From positions 1 through 64,000 of the forward strand of contig NZ_SOAM01000001.1 of the NCBI RefSeq assembly GCF_004364555.1: a stretch of 64,000 nt of DNA, written 5' to 3'. Position 1 is the stretch's first letter. Every line of letters starts with the position of its first letter. Source of the stretch: Amnibacterium kyonggiense (GTDB lineage Bacteria > Actinomycetota > Actinomycetes > Actinomycetales > Microbacteriaceae). Positions 34,260 to 41,331 of the stretch are shown one piece after another. The translations under genes were made by a program, and so were the position numbers. The notes under the pieces were generated by a model that saw nothing but the letters and a program-made list of their open reading frames with translations, had not been told where the DNA came from and did not search any database.

Positions 34260-35645
34260 GTGGGCAGCATCGAGGCGTACGAGACGGCATCAGGTAGGCG
34301 ATACCGCGTGCGGTACCGCGACCCGGCGCACCAATCGCGGGAGAAGGCGGGCTTCCGCCGGAAGGTCGACGCGGAGGAGTACCTCGCGAGCGTGACGGTG
34401 TCGTCGGCGCGCGGTGAGTACATCGATCCCAGGGCTGCCAAGGTCACCATCGCGGAGCTGGGGCCCGAGTGGCTGGCGAATCGCACACACCTCAAGGCGT
34501 CGTCGTGGAAGTCGCTGGAGGTCGCGTGGCGCGTGCACGTGGAGCCCGCGTGGGGATCACGGGCGATCGGGGACATCCGCTACTCGGAGGTGCAGGCATG
34601 GATCCGGCGGCTGGCGCCGCCCGGACAGGCATCCCGCGCAGCGACGAAGGTCAAGCGCGCCCACGGCGTCCTCGCCGGGATCCTCGACAGCGCCGTGCGC
34701 GATCGACGCATCGCGAGCAACCCCGCCCGGGGCGTGATGCTCCCCCGCAAGTCACCGAAGGCCCGCGCGTATCTCTCGGTCGAGCAGGTCGAGCTCCTCG
34801 TCGAGCTGCTGCCCGAGCATGCGGCGCTCGTGTACACGCTCGCGTACACGGGCATGCGCTGGGGCGAGGTCACCGGTCTCCGCGTGCGGAACCTCGACCT
34901 GCAGCGACGTCGAGCTCGGGTCGAGGAGAACGCGGTGAAGGTGTCGAACGAGATCGTTGTCGGGACGCCGAAGACGCACGAAGCGCGGACGGTCCCGCTC
35001 CCCCGTTTCCTGCTTCAGGGCCTCGCGCAGGAGATCGCCGGCAAGGGGCGGGACCAACTCGTGTTCGGTGACGGTGACATCCACCTGCAGCGTCCCCACG
35101 CCCGCAACGGCTGGTTCATGCGCGCGGTCGCGGCAGCGAGAGCACTGGACCCGACCTTCCCGCGCGTCACGATCCACGACCTGCGGCACACCGCTGCAAG
35201 CCTCGCCGTCAGCGCCGGCGCGAACGTGAAGGCGGTCCAGCGGATGCTCGGGCACGCGTCGGCGGCCATGACGCTGGACACCTACGCCGACCTGTTCGAC
35301 GACGATCTCGACGCCGTGTCGGACCGCCTGGACGAGGTCCGAACGCTCCGCGTCAGCACGAGCCCCCACAGAAGTGTGGGGTTTTTGTGGGGGCTGGAGA
35401 AGGACAAGGGCCCCCGATCCGCGTCTTTACGCGGATCGAGGGCCCTCGGCAGTGCGGAGGATGGGGGATTCGAACTCCCCAGGGTCAATACGCAGCGCCA
35501 TGCCTCTACGTACCGAGAAGCCGCATTTTGGCGGGCTTCCGGACTTGCCAGGCGATCGCAACGACAGCGAGGTGCACTCAAATACCTCGCCGGTAGCACA
35601 CGGTTCAGCACACGGAAGGGGCATTCGGGATGGAACGCGCACTGA
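34260..35645 (+). CDS. Tyrosine integrase of element 1, reading frame crosses attR
   Basis: A 461-residue frame. Arm-binding/AP2-like N-terminus (1-65), SAM-like core-binding domain (about 66-160), catalytic domain with R200 (YTGMRWGE), K238 (GTPKTHEART), HDLRHT (H306, R309), GH (H332) and Y342 (DTYADLF). Canonical sequence ends near residue 365; the frame then runs through the arm repeat, the hairpin and the attachment core (codons from 35454) into element 2. In an excised circle the same frame would end differently, 22 codons after the core. GGAGCA precedes the GTG. Confidence 0.92.
   Translation: MGSIEAYETASGRRYRVRYRDPAHQSREKAGFRRKVDAEEYLASVTVSSARGEYIDPRAAKVTIAELGPEWLANRTHLKASSWKSLEVAWRVHVEPAWGSRAIGDIRYSEVQAWIRRLAPPGQASRAATKVKRAHGVLAGILDSAVRDRRIASNPARGVMLPRKSPKARAYLSVEQVELLVELLPEHAALVYTLAYTGMRWGEVTGLRVRNLDLQRRRARVEENAVKVSNEIVVGTPKTHEARTVPLPRFLLQGLAQEIAGKGRDQLVFGDGDIHLQRPHARNGWFMRAVAAARALDPTFPRVTIHDLRHTAASLAVSAGANVKAVQRMLGHASAAMTLDTYADLFDDDLDAVSDRLDEVRTLRVSTSPHRSVGFLWGLEKDKGPRSASLRGSRALGSAEDGGFELPRVNTQRHASTYREAAFWRASGLARRSQRQRGALKYLAGSTRFSTRKGHSGWNAH
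35375..35395. repeat. Arm-type repeat of element 1, right copy
   Basis: Identical over 21 bp to 16891-16911. Here it is also part of an inverted pair with AGCCCCCACA at 35361-35370. It lies inside the 3' part of the integrase frame, 58 bp left of the core. Confidence 0.65.
35408..35446. terminator. GC hairpin left of the middle core
   Basis: GGGCCCCCGATCCGCGT pairs with ACGCGGATCGAGGGCCC over a CTTT loop. It is nearly the same as the hairpin at 16705-16745, so element 1 brought its own version of the tRNA terminator. Confidence 0.7.
35453..35475. repeat. Attachment core copy 2 (junction of elements 1 and 2)
   Basis: The same 23-bp core as at 16751 and 49412. To the right the sequence (TCCCCAGGG) diverges from the tRNA after a few bases, so this is again a partial tRNA 3' end. 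Confidence 0.9.
35593..35615. repeat. Arm-type repeat of element 2, left copy
   Basis: GTAGCACACGGTTCAGCACA-CGG; the right copy at 49331 reads GTAGCACATGCATCAGCACA-TGG. Each is itself a direct repeat of AGCACAyG. The left copy lies 15 bp before the zinc-motif recombinase gene. Confidence 0.6.
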
Positions 35646-36859
35646 CGGCCGTCGAACGGGCAGCGAGGATCGAGACACCGCGAGAGCAGGTCTGCGAGGG
35701 TCGGAACCATGACGAGGGCCTGCATGGCCACTCGGGGCCGGCTCGCTTCCTCGTGCGGATCGCCTGCCCGATGTGCGGGTACGGGCACGACCTCCGGCTG
35801 TGCGTCGGGCGAGTGCTGTACGGCCTCAACAGCGGTCGCCGGATGTTCTGCGATGGATGCGAGCACGAGGACGTGGTCGCCGCCTTCTGGACGATCGAGG
35901 ACCTGCCCGCTGAAGAGCCGATGCACATGCCTTCGATCAGCCGCTGGCGGCGGCGCAGCTCGCACGAGATTGAGCAGTCTGTGCAGCAGTGGCTCGCCAC
36001 GTGGGAACTGCGAATGATGGCGCAGAACTGCACGAAGGACACGATCACCGAGCGACTGACCACGGCTCGAGCGTTTCTCCGTACGGCGGTCTTTGAGGGC
36101 GAACCGCTTGATCTGAGCGAAATCCGCACGCACGAGCTCCTCCGCTTCATCTCGCGGACCGACCTGAAGCCATCGACCAGAGCGACCTACCGCTCGACGT
36201 TGACTGCGTTTTTCCGGTTCCTCGTCGGGGAGGGAGCGATCGAGCACGACCCGACAGCACGGCTGCCCCGCGTTCGCTTCCGCCCGGCCGAACCCGATCC
36301 GGTGCGCACGATTGACATGCAGCGACTCCTGGACTCCGGTATCCGAGGCCAGACGATCACGAAGGTGTTGCTGTACGCGTACGAAGGGCTCCGAGCATCG
36401 GAGATCGCGGCGATCAAGGGCGAGGACATCGACTGGGAGCGCGGCCGCATTTGGGTCGCCCACGCAAAGGGAGGACGTCCCGTCTGGCGCCCCCTCCACC
36501 CGCTGGTACTCGAGCACATTCAGGCACAGGACTACCCGCGCGTCGGGTACTGGTTCCCCTCGTACCGCATTCCTGGCCCTGTTACCGGAAGCAGCGTCTC
36601 CGACACCATCTCGAAAGCGATGAAGCGAGCCGGCATTCCGCATCGCCCGCACGACCTCCGGAAGTGGCACGGCACGACACTGCTCGCACTCGGGGCTGAC
36701 TCCATCGACGTGCAGCATTCGCTCCGACATGTCGACGGGCAGTCGATGAAGGCCTACGTACTACCGAACGAGGAGCGGATTACCGCAGCGAAGCAGCGCC
36801 TTCCCCGGGTCGAGATTCCGACTCGGCCGAGACGCCCGCACGGTCCAGCGGAGAAGTGA
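35630..36859 (+). CDS. XerC/D-like tyrosine recombinase with zinc-ribbon-like N-terminal segment
   Basis: A 409-residue protein. Residues about 45-85 contain CPMCGYGHDLRLC and MFCDGCEHED, two CxxC knuckles likely to bind zinc, an unusual addition to this family. A core-binding domain (about 110-205) and a catalytic domain follow, with R in YEGLRASEI, K in HAKGGRPVW, HDLRKWHG, the H/R segment HSLRHVDG and Y in MKAYVLP. GGAAGGGG precedes the ATG. It lies just inside the left end of element 2, at the opposite end from the main integrase; it could resolve dimers or drive another exchange. Confidence 0.82.
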   Translation: MERALTAVERAARIETPREQVCEGRNHDEGLHGHSGPARFLVRIACPMCGYGHDLRLCVGRVLYGLNSGRRMFCDGCEHEDVVAAFWTIEDLPAEEPMHMPSISRWRRRSSHEIEQSVQQWLATWELRMMAQNCTKDTITERLTTARAFLRTAVFEGEPLDLSEIRTHELLRFISRTDLKPSTRATYRSTLTAFFRFLVGEGAIEHDPTARLPRVRFRPAEPDPVRTIDMQRLLDSGIRGQTITKVLLYAYEGLRASEIAAIKGEDIDWERGRIWVAHAKGGRPVWRPLHPLVLEHIQAQDYPRVGYWFPSYRIPGPVTGSSVSDTISKAMKRAGIPHRPHDLRKWHGTTLLALGADSIDVQHSLRHVDGQSMKAYVLPNEERITAAKQRLPRVEIPTRPRRPHGPAEK

Positions 36860-36921
36860 CCTTTGCGGCCGCACCGGTCGCAGTCAGCCGGCTTCTTTCT
36901 GCCGAGCAAGCCAGTCAACCG

Positions 36922-36997
36922 CGCCCGCTCTGCTCGCCCTGCACTTCCGCATCATCACGCGCATTCCGGCCTTCCGATCGCCCACTCTGCTCGCCCT
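36922..36997. repeat. Pair of 19-bp direct repeats
   Basis: CGCCCGCTCTGCTCGCCCT (36922-36940) and CGCCCACTCTGCTCGCCCT (36979-36997) differ at one base, 57 bp apart. They lie in a gene-free region (36860-37259) between the recombinase and ParB genes, followed by a pyrimidine-rich run that leads into hairpin B. Iteron-like, function unknown. Confidence 0.6.
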
Positions 36998-37062
36998 AGA
37001 TCTCCGCGCCGTGCCTCACCCATCTCGTCAGCAATCACCTCTCCTCCCCTGAACCCCTCACC

Positions 37063-37193
37063 CCGTCTTGCCCTGTCCTGGCCTGCCTCATGTACCCCCG
37101 AACCACCCACACTCAGTTCGTTCTTCAGAGCTGTGTGTGGGTGGTTCGGGGGCCGCGTCAGCGGATGAGGCAGGCCAGGACAGGGCAAGACGG
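37063..37193. repeat. Long hairpin B
   Basis: Outer arms 37063-37091 and 37165-37193 are perfect 29-bp complements; inner arms around CCCCGAACCACCCACAC (37096) and GTGTGGGTGGTTCGGGGG pair too. It shares arm sequences with hairpin A at 33.2 kb. Its left flank is pyrimidine-rich while hairpin A has a purine-rich right flank, so the two copies look inverted relative to each other around the element junction. Confidence 0.88.
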
Positions 37194-37259
37194 CCGAAAC
37201 CCCTCGTTAGACCCCTCGCGGTCGACGAGGTACCTAGCGAGGGGTCTGACGACGCGGGA

Positions 37260-38276
37260 TCAGGCCGCGACGCCGAGCAGCTCGAGCACTCGAGAGCGGT
37301 CGTCGTGCGCGACGACAATCGTGATCTCGGTCGAGTCACCCTTCGCTCGCACTCTGACCTCCGCCTCGAGCAGCGCGGCGAGCAGCTGCGCGACGTCGGG
37401 CAGGAGCGGCGCGGCCGCGGGGGCTGCTGAGCGCCGGGCCGCCAGCTCCGCGTTCCGGGTGCTCAGGCCGGCGAGGATCTCGTCCGCGAGAGCATCCTGT
37501 GCCTCCGGTTGGCTGTTGAGCCGGAGGAGCGCACGCCCGTGGGCGGCCGTAATGCGGCCGGCCGCGATGTGGTCCTTGAGATGATCGGGCAAGGCGAGCA
37601 GCCGGACCGTGTGCGAGAGGGCGGACCGGGAGACGCCGAGCCCGTCGGCGAGGGCCTCCTTGGTGACCTCGAGCATTCCGAGCGCGTCGACGTAGGCGCG
37701 GGCCTGCGCGATGGGGTTGAGGTCCTGCCGGTGGAGGTTCTCTAGGAGCCCGTCGATGACGGCCTGCTGCTCGTCGATGTCGCGGACGAGCACCGGGACC
37801 GTTGCTAGGCCGACTGCTTGAGCGGCCGCAAGACGTCGACCGCCCGAGACGAGGAGAAGGCCGGTCGTGGTACGGCGGGCGACGAGCGGCGCGACGACCC
37901 CATTCGTAGCGACGGAGGCGATCAGATCGTCGCCGGCCTCACGAAGCGGGCACTCGGTTTGGATCGTGGCTGGGGCGACTTCGAGCAGCCGGACCGATGG
38001 GGCTGCTTGGCTCCCGCCGAGGAACATGTCCAGCCCCTGCTCGACGGTCTCGACGCCGCGGATACCTGCGGCGACGGACGCGCAGTCGGCGCACAGCGCG
38101 GAGAGGTCGGCGGGGACGCCGTCCCATTCGCTGATCCGTCGCGAGCGAATCGGGTGCGCGCCGCAGACGGGGTTGAGGAAGCCGCTGTCGCGCTGGGAGA
38201 CGACGTGCATGAGGGCATCCGATCGGAGCGCTGCTCGGGCGAGCAGGAACCGCACCGTGGAGGTCGGGGCGCTCAC
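37260..38276 (-). CDS. ParB-like partition protein with cysteine-containing N-terminus
   Basis: A 338-residue protein of the ParB/RepB/Spo0J family: SGGRRLAAAQ (about 144-153, the GERR-type box), ENLHRQDLNPIAQARAY (about 179-195) and a helix-turn-helix EALADGLGVSRSALSHTVR (207-225). Residues 34-70 hold NPVCGAHP and ALCADC (C38, C62, C65), a possible metal knuckle not typical of ParB. No ParA gene is present. The GTG start overlaps the upstream stop by 4 bp. Three phased iterons lie upstream at 38.5 kb. Confidence 0.85.
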   Translation of the reverse strand: MSAPTSTVRFLLARAALRSDALMHVVSQRDSGFLNPVCGAHPIRSRRISEWDGVPADLSALCADCASVAAGIRGVETVEQGLDMFLGGSQAAPSVRLLEVAPATIQTECPLREAGDDLIASVATNGVVAPLVARRTTTGLLLVSGGRRLAAAQAVGLATVPVLVRDIDEQQAVIDGLLENLHRQDLNPIAQARAYVDALGMLEVTKEALADGLGVSRSALSHTVRLLALPDHLKDHIAAGRITAAHGRALLRLNSQPEAQDALADEILAGLSTRNAELAARRSAAPAAAPLLPDVAQLLAALLEAEVRVRAKGDSTEITIVVAHDDRSRVLELLGVAA

Positions 38277-38515
38277 GCGGCGACCGCCAGAGTGCGCTGC
38301 AGCTCGGCGGCGACGTGAGCGGCCCAGGCGGGCTCGGACTCGGCGTCAGGGCGCCACATGCCGCGCCCGCATGAGCACAAAATGTGCGTGGTGCCGTCGG
38401 GGCAGAAGTGGCCCTCGATGACGTCGTGCTCGATGCGGGCGAGGTCGCCGCGGCGGATGAGGCGGGTCTGGATGTCGATCGCGTCCGCGTAGGTTGCGAC
38501 TGCGGTGGTGGTCAT
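38273..38515 (-). CDS. Small protein coupled to the ParB-like gene
   Basis: An 80-residue protein with FCPDGTTHILCSCGRGMWRPD in its centre, a possible metal-binding loop with three cysteines and a histidine. The ATG has a TAGCGT box 7 nt upstream that falls on the edge of the first iteron, so its promoter is probably controlled there. Its stop overlaps the ParB-like start (GTGA). No family recognised. Confidence 0.62.
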   Translation of the reverse strand: MTTTAVATYADAIDIQTRLIRRGDLARIEHDVIEGHFCPDGTTHILCSCGRGMWRPDAESEPAWAAHVAAELQRTLAVAA

Positions 38516-38524
38516 AGCAAAAAC

Positions 38525-38581
38525 GCTACAGCCCTGTAGCATTTACGCTACGCCCCTGTATTAGGGTGCTACACCCTCGTA
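38525..38581. promoter_or_regulatory. Three phased iterons in a divergent promoter (operator or centromere)
   Basis: GCTACAGCCCTGTAGC (38525, perfect palindrome), GCTACGCCCCTGTA (38547) and GCTACACCCTCGTA (38568) are spaced 22 and 21 bp, two helical turns. They overlap the -10-like boxes of both divergent genes (TAGCGT toward 38515, TATCGT toward 38592). Binding by the adjacent HTH protein or the ParB-like protein is likely. Confidence 0.75.
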
Positions 38582-38591
38582 TCGTGAGGCC

Positions 38592-38798
38592 ATGGCCGAC
38601 CTCGACGCGCTGCTCAAGGAGCTCGCCGAGGTGACCGACGTCATCGCCTCTCTCGATCAGGACCGCGATCGCGCGCACGCGCGACGCGAGGGATTGATCC
38701 GCAAGGCCAGCAGAGCCGGTGCCACCTACGTCAAGATCCGCGAGATCACGGGGATGAGCCCCACCACGATCAGCAAGGCGATCAACGGCCGCTCGTGA
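38592..38798 (+). CDS. Small helix-turn-helix protein
   Basis: A 68-residue protein: an acidic/basic helix pair (LLKELAEVTDVIASLDQDRDR) then YVKIREITGMSPTTISKAIN, a clear helix-turn-helix. A TATCGT box ends 6 nt before the ATG (leaderless). Divergent from the ParB-like operon across the iterons, it is the prime candidate for their regulator. Its stop overlaps the next tiny gene. Confidence 0.75.
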   Translation: MADLDALLKELAEVTDVIASLDQDRDRAHARREGLIRKASRAGATYVKIREITGMSPTTISKAINGRS

Positions 38799-38923
38799 CC
38801 TCCTCCGACCTGATCGACGACGCCTACCCGATCTGTAAGACCTGCCTACGTCCTCTCGAGCTCGAGGGGGAGCTTGACTCGCTTGCATGGATCTGCGAGT
38901 GCGGCGTCACACCTGTCCCGTAG
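38795..38923 (+). CDS. 42-residue zinc-ribbon protein
   Basis: A tiny frame whose GTG overlaps the stop of the HTH gene by 4 bp (GTGA). It encodes YPICKTCLRPLE and, 16 residues on, AWICECGVTP, i.e. CxxC and CxC pairs that would form a zinc ribbon. Coupling and the paired cysteines support a real gene despite its size. It may be a partner of the HTH protein. Confidence 0.6.
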   Translation: MTSSDLIDDAYPICKTCLRPLELEGELDSLAWICECGVTPVP

Positions 38924-39032
38924 TGCACACCAGCCTCACACCCCGTCAACTGGGGTCCGCTCGGCAGGACGGAACCATGAACGTCAGGTCCGAAGCGCTT
39001 GCTTAACCGCGCAAGGACCATACGATGACCGC

Positions 39033-39779
39033 ATGCGACGCTGGACGGCGAGGTACACGTTCGCGTGGACACCCATCGTCACATTTGGCCTCAAACGTCT
39101 CAAGTTCCTCGAGTGGATCGACCAGAATCTCGAGCCGACGGCCTTCAGCGAAGGCCCAGATCACGTCGGTGTGGCTCCCAAGCGCAGCGATGTGCGCTTG
39201 ACGGTGCGGCACAACCGAATGACCGTTGACGATGGCGCCGCAACGGACTCCGGAGTCTCCGCGCTTCTACCGCTCGTCGGAGCGGTCTTTGAAAGCTTCC
39301 AGCCGAAGAGCGTGGTCCTGTCCAGCGCCTCCGCAGCCTGGACCGCAGAGTGGCCTGACCCCGACTACGACGCAGCGCGACGTCGGTTCGCGATCTACCA
39401 AACCGGCGGCCCGATCACTGCCGCCCTACGTCCGAGTGACTCGTCAACGCTGATCGACCTCAGCGGACCGGATCACGAGGGACAAGCCGAGTTCGGCATC
39501 GTTAGCCGTGAGGAACTCAAGGAACGCCTGACCAATCCGGACGTTGGGCGGATGGTCGGTCGGCCAGAGACTAAGCTTCGGCACGTCAAGGACGAGGAGT
39601 TTCCAGCGGTCTCGCTGTTCGTCGACCTCAGCCTCAGGACTACCCATCCTGAGTTGCTGGAGGACCAAGCAGACGTTGAGACCGAGTTGAGCGACGTGAA
39701 CTCGCTCGGTGAGCAGTTCGTAACGGTGATGGCAGAGCAGATCCAGAGCCGACAGGAGGAAGCACATGACGTTCGCTGA
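39033..39779 (+). CDS. Hypothetical protein upstream of the toxin module
   Basis: A 248-residue soluble protein of mixed strands and helices, no membrane helix, no recognised motif. A TACGAT box ends 6 nt before the ATG and there is no ribosome binding site, so expression is probably leaderless. It overlaps the following small gene by 14 bp, which in turn precedes a PemK/MazF-like gene. A third component of that module is possible. Confidence 0.6.
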   Translation: MRRWTARYTFAWTPIVTFGLKRLKFLEWIDQNLEPTAFSEGPDHVGVAPKRSDVRLTVRHNRMTVDDGAATDSGVSALLPLVGAVFESFQPKSVVLSSASAAWTAEWPDPDYDAARRRFAIYQTGGPITAALRPSDSSTLIDLSGPDHEGQAEFGIVSREELKERLTNPDVGRMVGRPETKLRHVKDEEFPAVSLFVDLSLRTTHPELLEDQADVETELSDVNSLGEQFVTVMAEQIQSRQEEAHDVR

Positions 39780-40020
39780 CGTGCTCGAGCGCCCGAGCGT
39801 TCGCTACGACGCAAGCGCGGCCGAGGAGTGGTTCGAGGTCGAGGCGCCGGCGCAGGTGACTCCTCAGGTGCAGTTTGCGGCAGCCTTCGCGGGCATGATC
39901 GCTGCGATCGACGCCGGTGAGCGTCCGTCGGTCGAGGTCGACTGGGACGCAATCGACGCGCGAGCTGACGATAGGGACGAAGCTTTCGAAGCCAACGTGG
40001 CAGAACGCTGGGACGAGTAG
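39766..40020 (+). CDS. Acidic small protein, candidate antitoxin
   Basis: An 84-residue, strongly acidic protein with a C-terminus of alternating D/E/R (VEVDWDAIDARADDRDEAFE), typical of the disordered toxin-wrapping tail of antitoxins. AGGAGGAA lies upstream of the ATG within the preceding gene. It is placed directly before a PemK/MazF-like gene. No DNA-binding domain is evident, so assignment rests on context and composition. Confidence 0.5.
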   Translation: MTFADVLERPSVRYDASAAEEWFEVEAPAQVTPQVQFAAAFAGMIAAIDAGERPSVEVDWDAIDARADDRDEAFEANVAERWDE

Positions 40021-40050
40021 ACCTTTAAAGGTCAGCAGGCGCTAGCCTGC
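40021..40050 (+). promoter_or_regulatory. Palindrome and hairpin between antitoxin and toxin
   Basis: ACCTTTAAAGGT (40021-40032) begins at the first base after the antitoxin stop and is a perfect palindrome; GCAGGC-GCTA-GCCTGC (40035-40050) forms a hairpin. The hairpin contains TAGCCT, 8 nt before the toxin ATG, so it may be an internal promoter, an attenuator, or both. Confidence 0.5.
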
Positions 40051-40056
40051 CCCTCG

Positions 40057-40455
40057 ATGTCCGCGATCATCCAGCTCGGCCAGGTTTGGCATGCCTGGGT
40101 TCCCTACAGAGAGAAGCCCAAGCCTGGCGAGGCGGCTGGGAAGTTCCGACCGGTGGTCATCCTTGGATGGGCCCTGGAGCCGGGCCAGAGTCAGGACGTC
40201 ATCGTGGTGCCCTCCACGACCTTCGATAAGACGCCCTCGAAGGCCAAGACGAACGACCTTCGCTTGCGCGATTTCGGGACAGCTGGGCTCGACAAGGACT
40301 CATTCATCCGGTGCGGGAGGCTCACCTCACTCGACCCGAGGTCATTGGATCGCGACAAGGGACCGCTGGGTACGCTCACTGATCGCGACCTGAAGATGAT
40401 CGTGAACGAGGTTTCGCCAATGTTCGCCGTCTCGGGGTTCAAAGTCATCCCGTAG
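40057..40455 (+). CDS. PemK/MazF-like toxin
   Basis: A 132-residue protein with the family layout: LGQVWHAWVP near the start, KFRPVVILGW (conserved RPV), QDVIVVPSTTF, then LRLRDFGTAGLDKDSFIRCGRLTSLDPRSL and a C-terminal GTLTDRDLKMI. This matches type II PemK/MazF ribonucleases, which cut mRNA at short motifs. The separate, leaderless-type start and hairpin upstream could set its dose relative to the acidic upstream protein. Confidence 0.68.
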   Translation: MSAIIQLGQVWHAWVPYREKPKPGEAAGKFRPVVILGWALEPGQSQDVIVVPSTTFDKTPSKAKTNDLRLRDFGTAGLDKDSFIRCGRLTSLDPRSLDRDKGPLGTLTDRDLKMIVNEVSPMFAVSGFKVIP

Positions 40456-40514
40456 CGACCTCCGCGCCCGCTCGTCAGCGATTACGTGTAGCTCGCCCGG
40501 GCTCGTGTCCATGC

Positions 40515-40772
40515 GTGGGCGAAGCGACCTGGATCGAGTGGGGCGGGGTCCGCATCGACCTCGCGCACGTCTACCCGTCGACGCGGGACCCGATGATCCG
40601 AGAGGCCCGGTACTGGATGGCGCAGGGGCAGCGGCCGCCGATCCTCACCGTCACGGACGACGGTGTGGACGTGTCAGAGCAGCCCGAACGGTGGCCGGCA
40701 CGGGTGCGGAACTACCGCGGGCTCGGCCGCTACGAGTGGGTTGGTGCCTCAACGGAGGTTTCTACGTCGTAG
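40515..40772 (+). CDS. Small hypothetical protein
   Basis: An 85-residue soluble protein (WIEWGGVRIDLAHVYPSTRD, YRGLGRYEWVGAS). The GTG start is not supported by a ribosome binding site. It converges on the next gene with an 11-bp overlap. No family recognised. Confidence 0.45.
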   Translation: MGEATWIEWGGVRIDLAHVYPSTRDPMIREARYWMAQGQRPPILTVTDDGVDVSEQPERWPARVRNYRGLGRYEWVGASTEVSTS

Positions 40773-41223
40773 AACGACTGAGCGTCTGACTGGACTCGAT
40801 GTGTCGAGCGAGCCCCAAGCCGGTCGTCCACCCGATCCAGATGTTGACGGTCGGCTCGTAGCCTTCTTCCGGCAGAACGGTGGGATTGGCGGCCTCCCAC
40901 CTTGAGCGGAGCCTCTTGAACTCGAATAACTCGATGCTCATCGAGCCGCCTTCGGCGACGGGTCCACGTGGAGCGGATCGCTGGCGGAAGTCGGCACCGG
41001 TGACGATGACTTGCGGACTCCGAGCTGAGTCCTTGCCGATGTTCGTGAGTGTCAAGGTGCCACTCGCGCCGTCCCATGCGACAGACCAGGCGACGTACCA
41101 GTCCTCCTGCTGAGCATCGAGCGCACGCTTCGCAAGACGGCGACTGCGCTCAGCCCAGAAGATGCCGCCGGCACCGATAACCGCAGCGATCCCTGCCGAC
41201 GCCCAGGAGGACGCGTCGCTCAC
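40762..41223 (-). CDS. Membrane-anchored hypothetical protein
   Basis: A 153-residue protein with one N-terminal hydrophobic helix (ASAGIAAVIGAGGIFWA) followed by a basic stretch and a beta-rich domain (GTLTLTNIGKDSARSPQVIVTGAD resembles an immunoglobulin-like strand pair). Function unknown. Confidence 0.55.
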   Translation of the reverse strand: MSDASSWASAGIAAVIGAGGIFWAERSRRLAKRALDAQQEDWYVAWSVAWDGASGTLTLTNIGKDSARSPQVIVTGADFRQRSAPRGPVAEGGSMSIELFEFKRLRSRWEAANPTVLPEEGYEPTVNIWIGWTTGLGLARHIESSQTLSRSTT

Positions 41224-41331
41224 GACTCCTGATTCTGCCGCGCCATGTCAGCAGCGCAAAGACTGCCCGTCGGTTCTGCGGCACGGCGCCCGCTGGGCGC
41301 GCGGTGCCCTTTCCGCACCACTCGGCCCCGG

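Larger units (their letters stand above)
16751..35475. mobile_element. Integrated element 1 (about 18.7 kb), tRNA-Ser target
   Basis: The unit is bounded by identical 23-bp cores (16751-16773, 35453-35475). It carries a 21-bp identical arm-type repeat just inside each end (16891-16911, 35375-35395) and a tyrosine integrase at the right end. Contents are mostly metabolic or envelope cargo plus a replication-relaxation-like gene; no conjugation, capsid or terminase gene is seen. It looks like a mobilisable genomic island. Confidence 0.82.
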
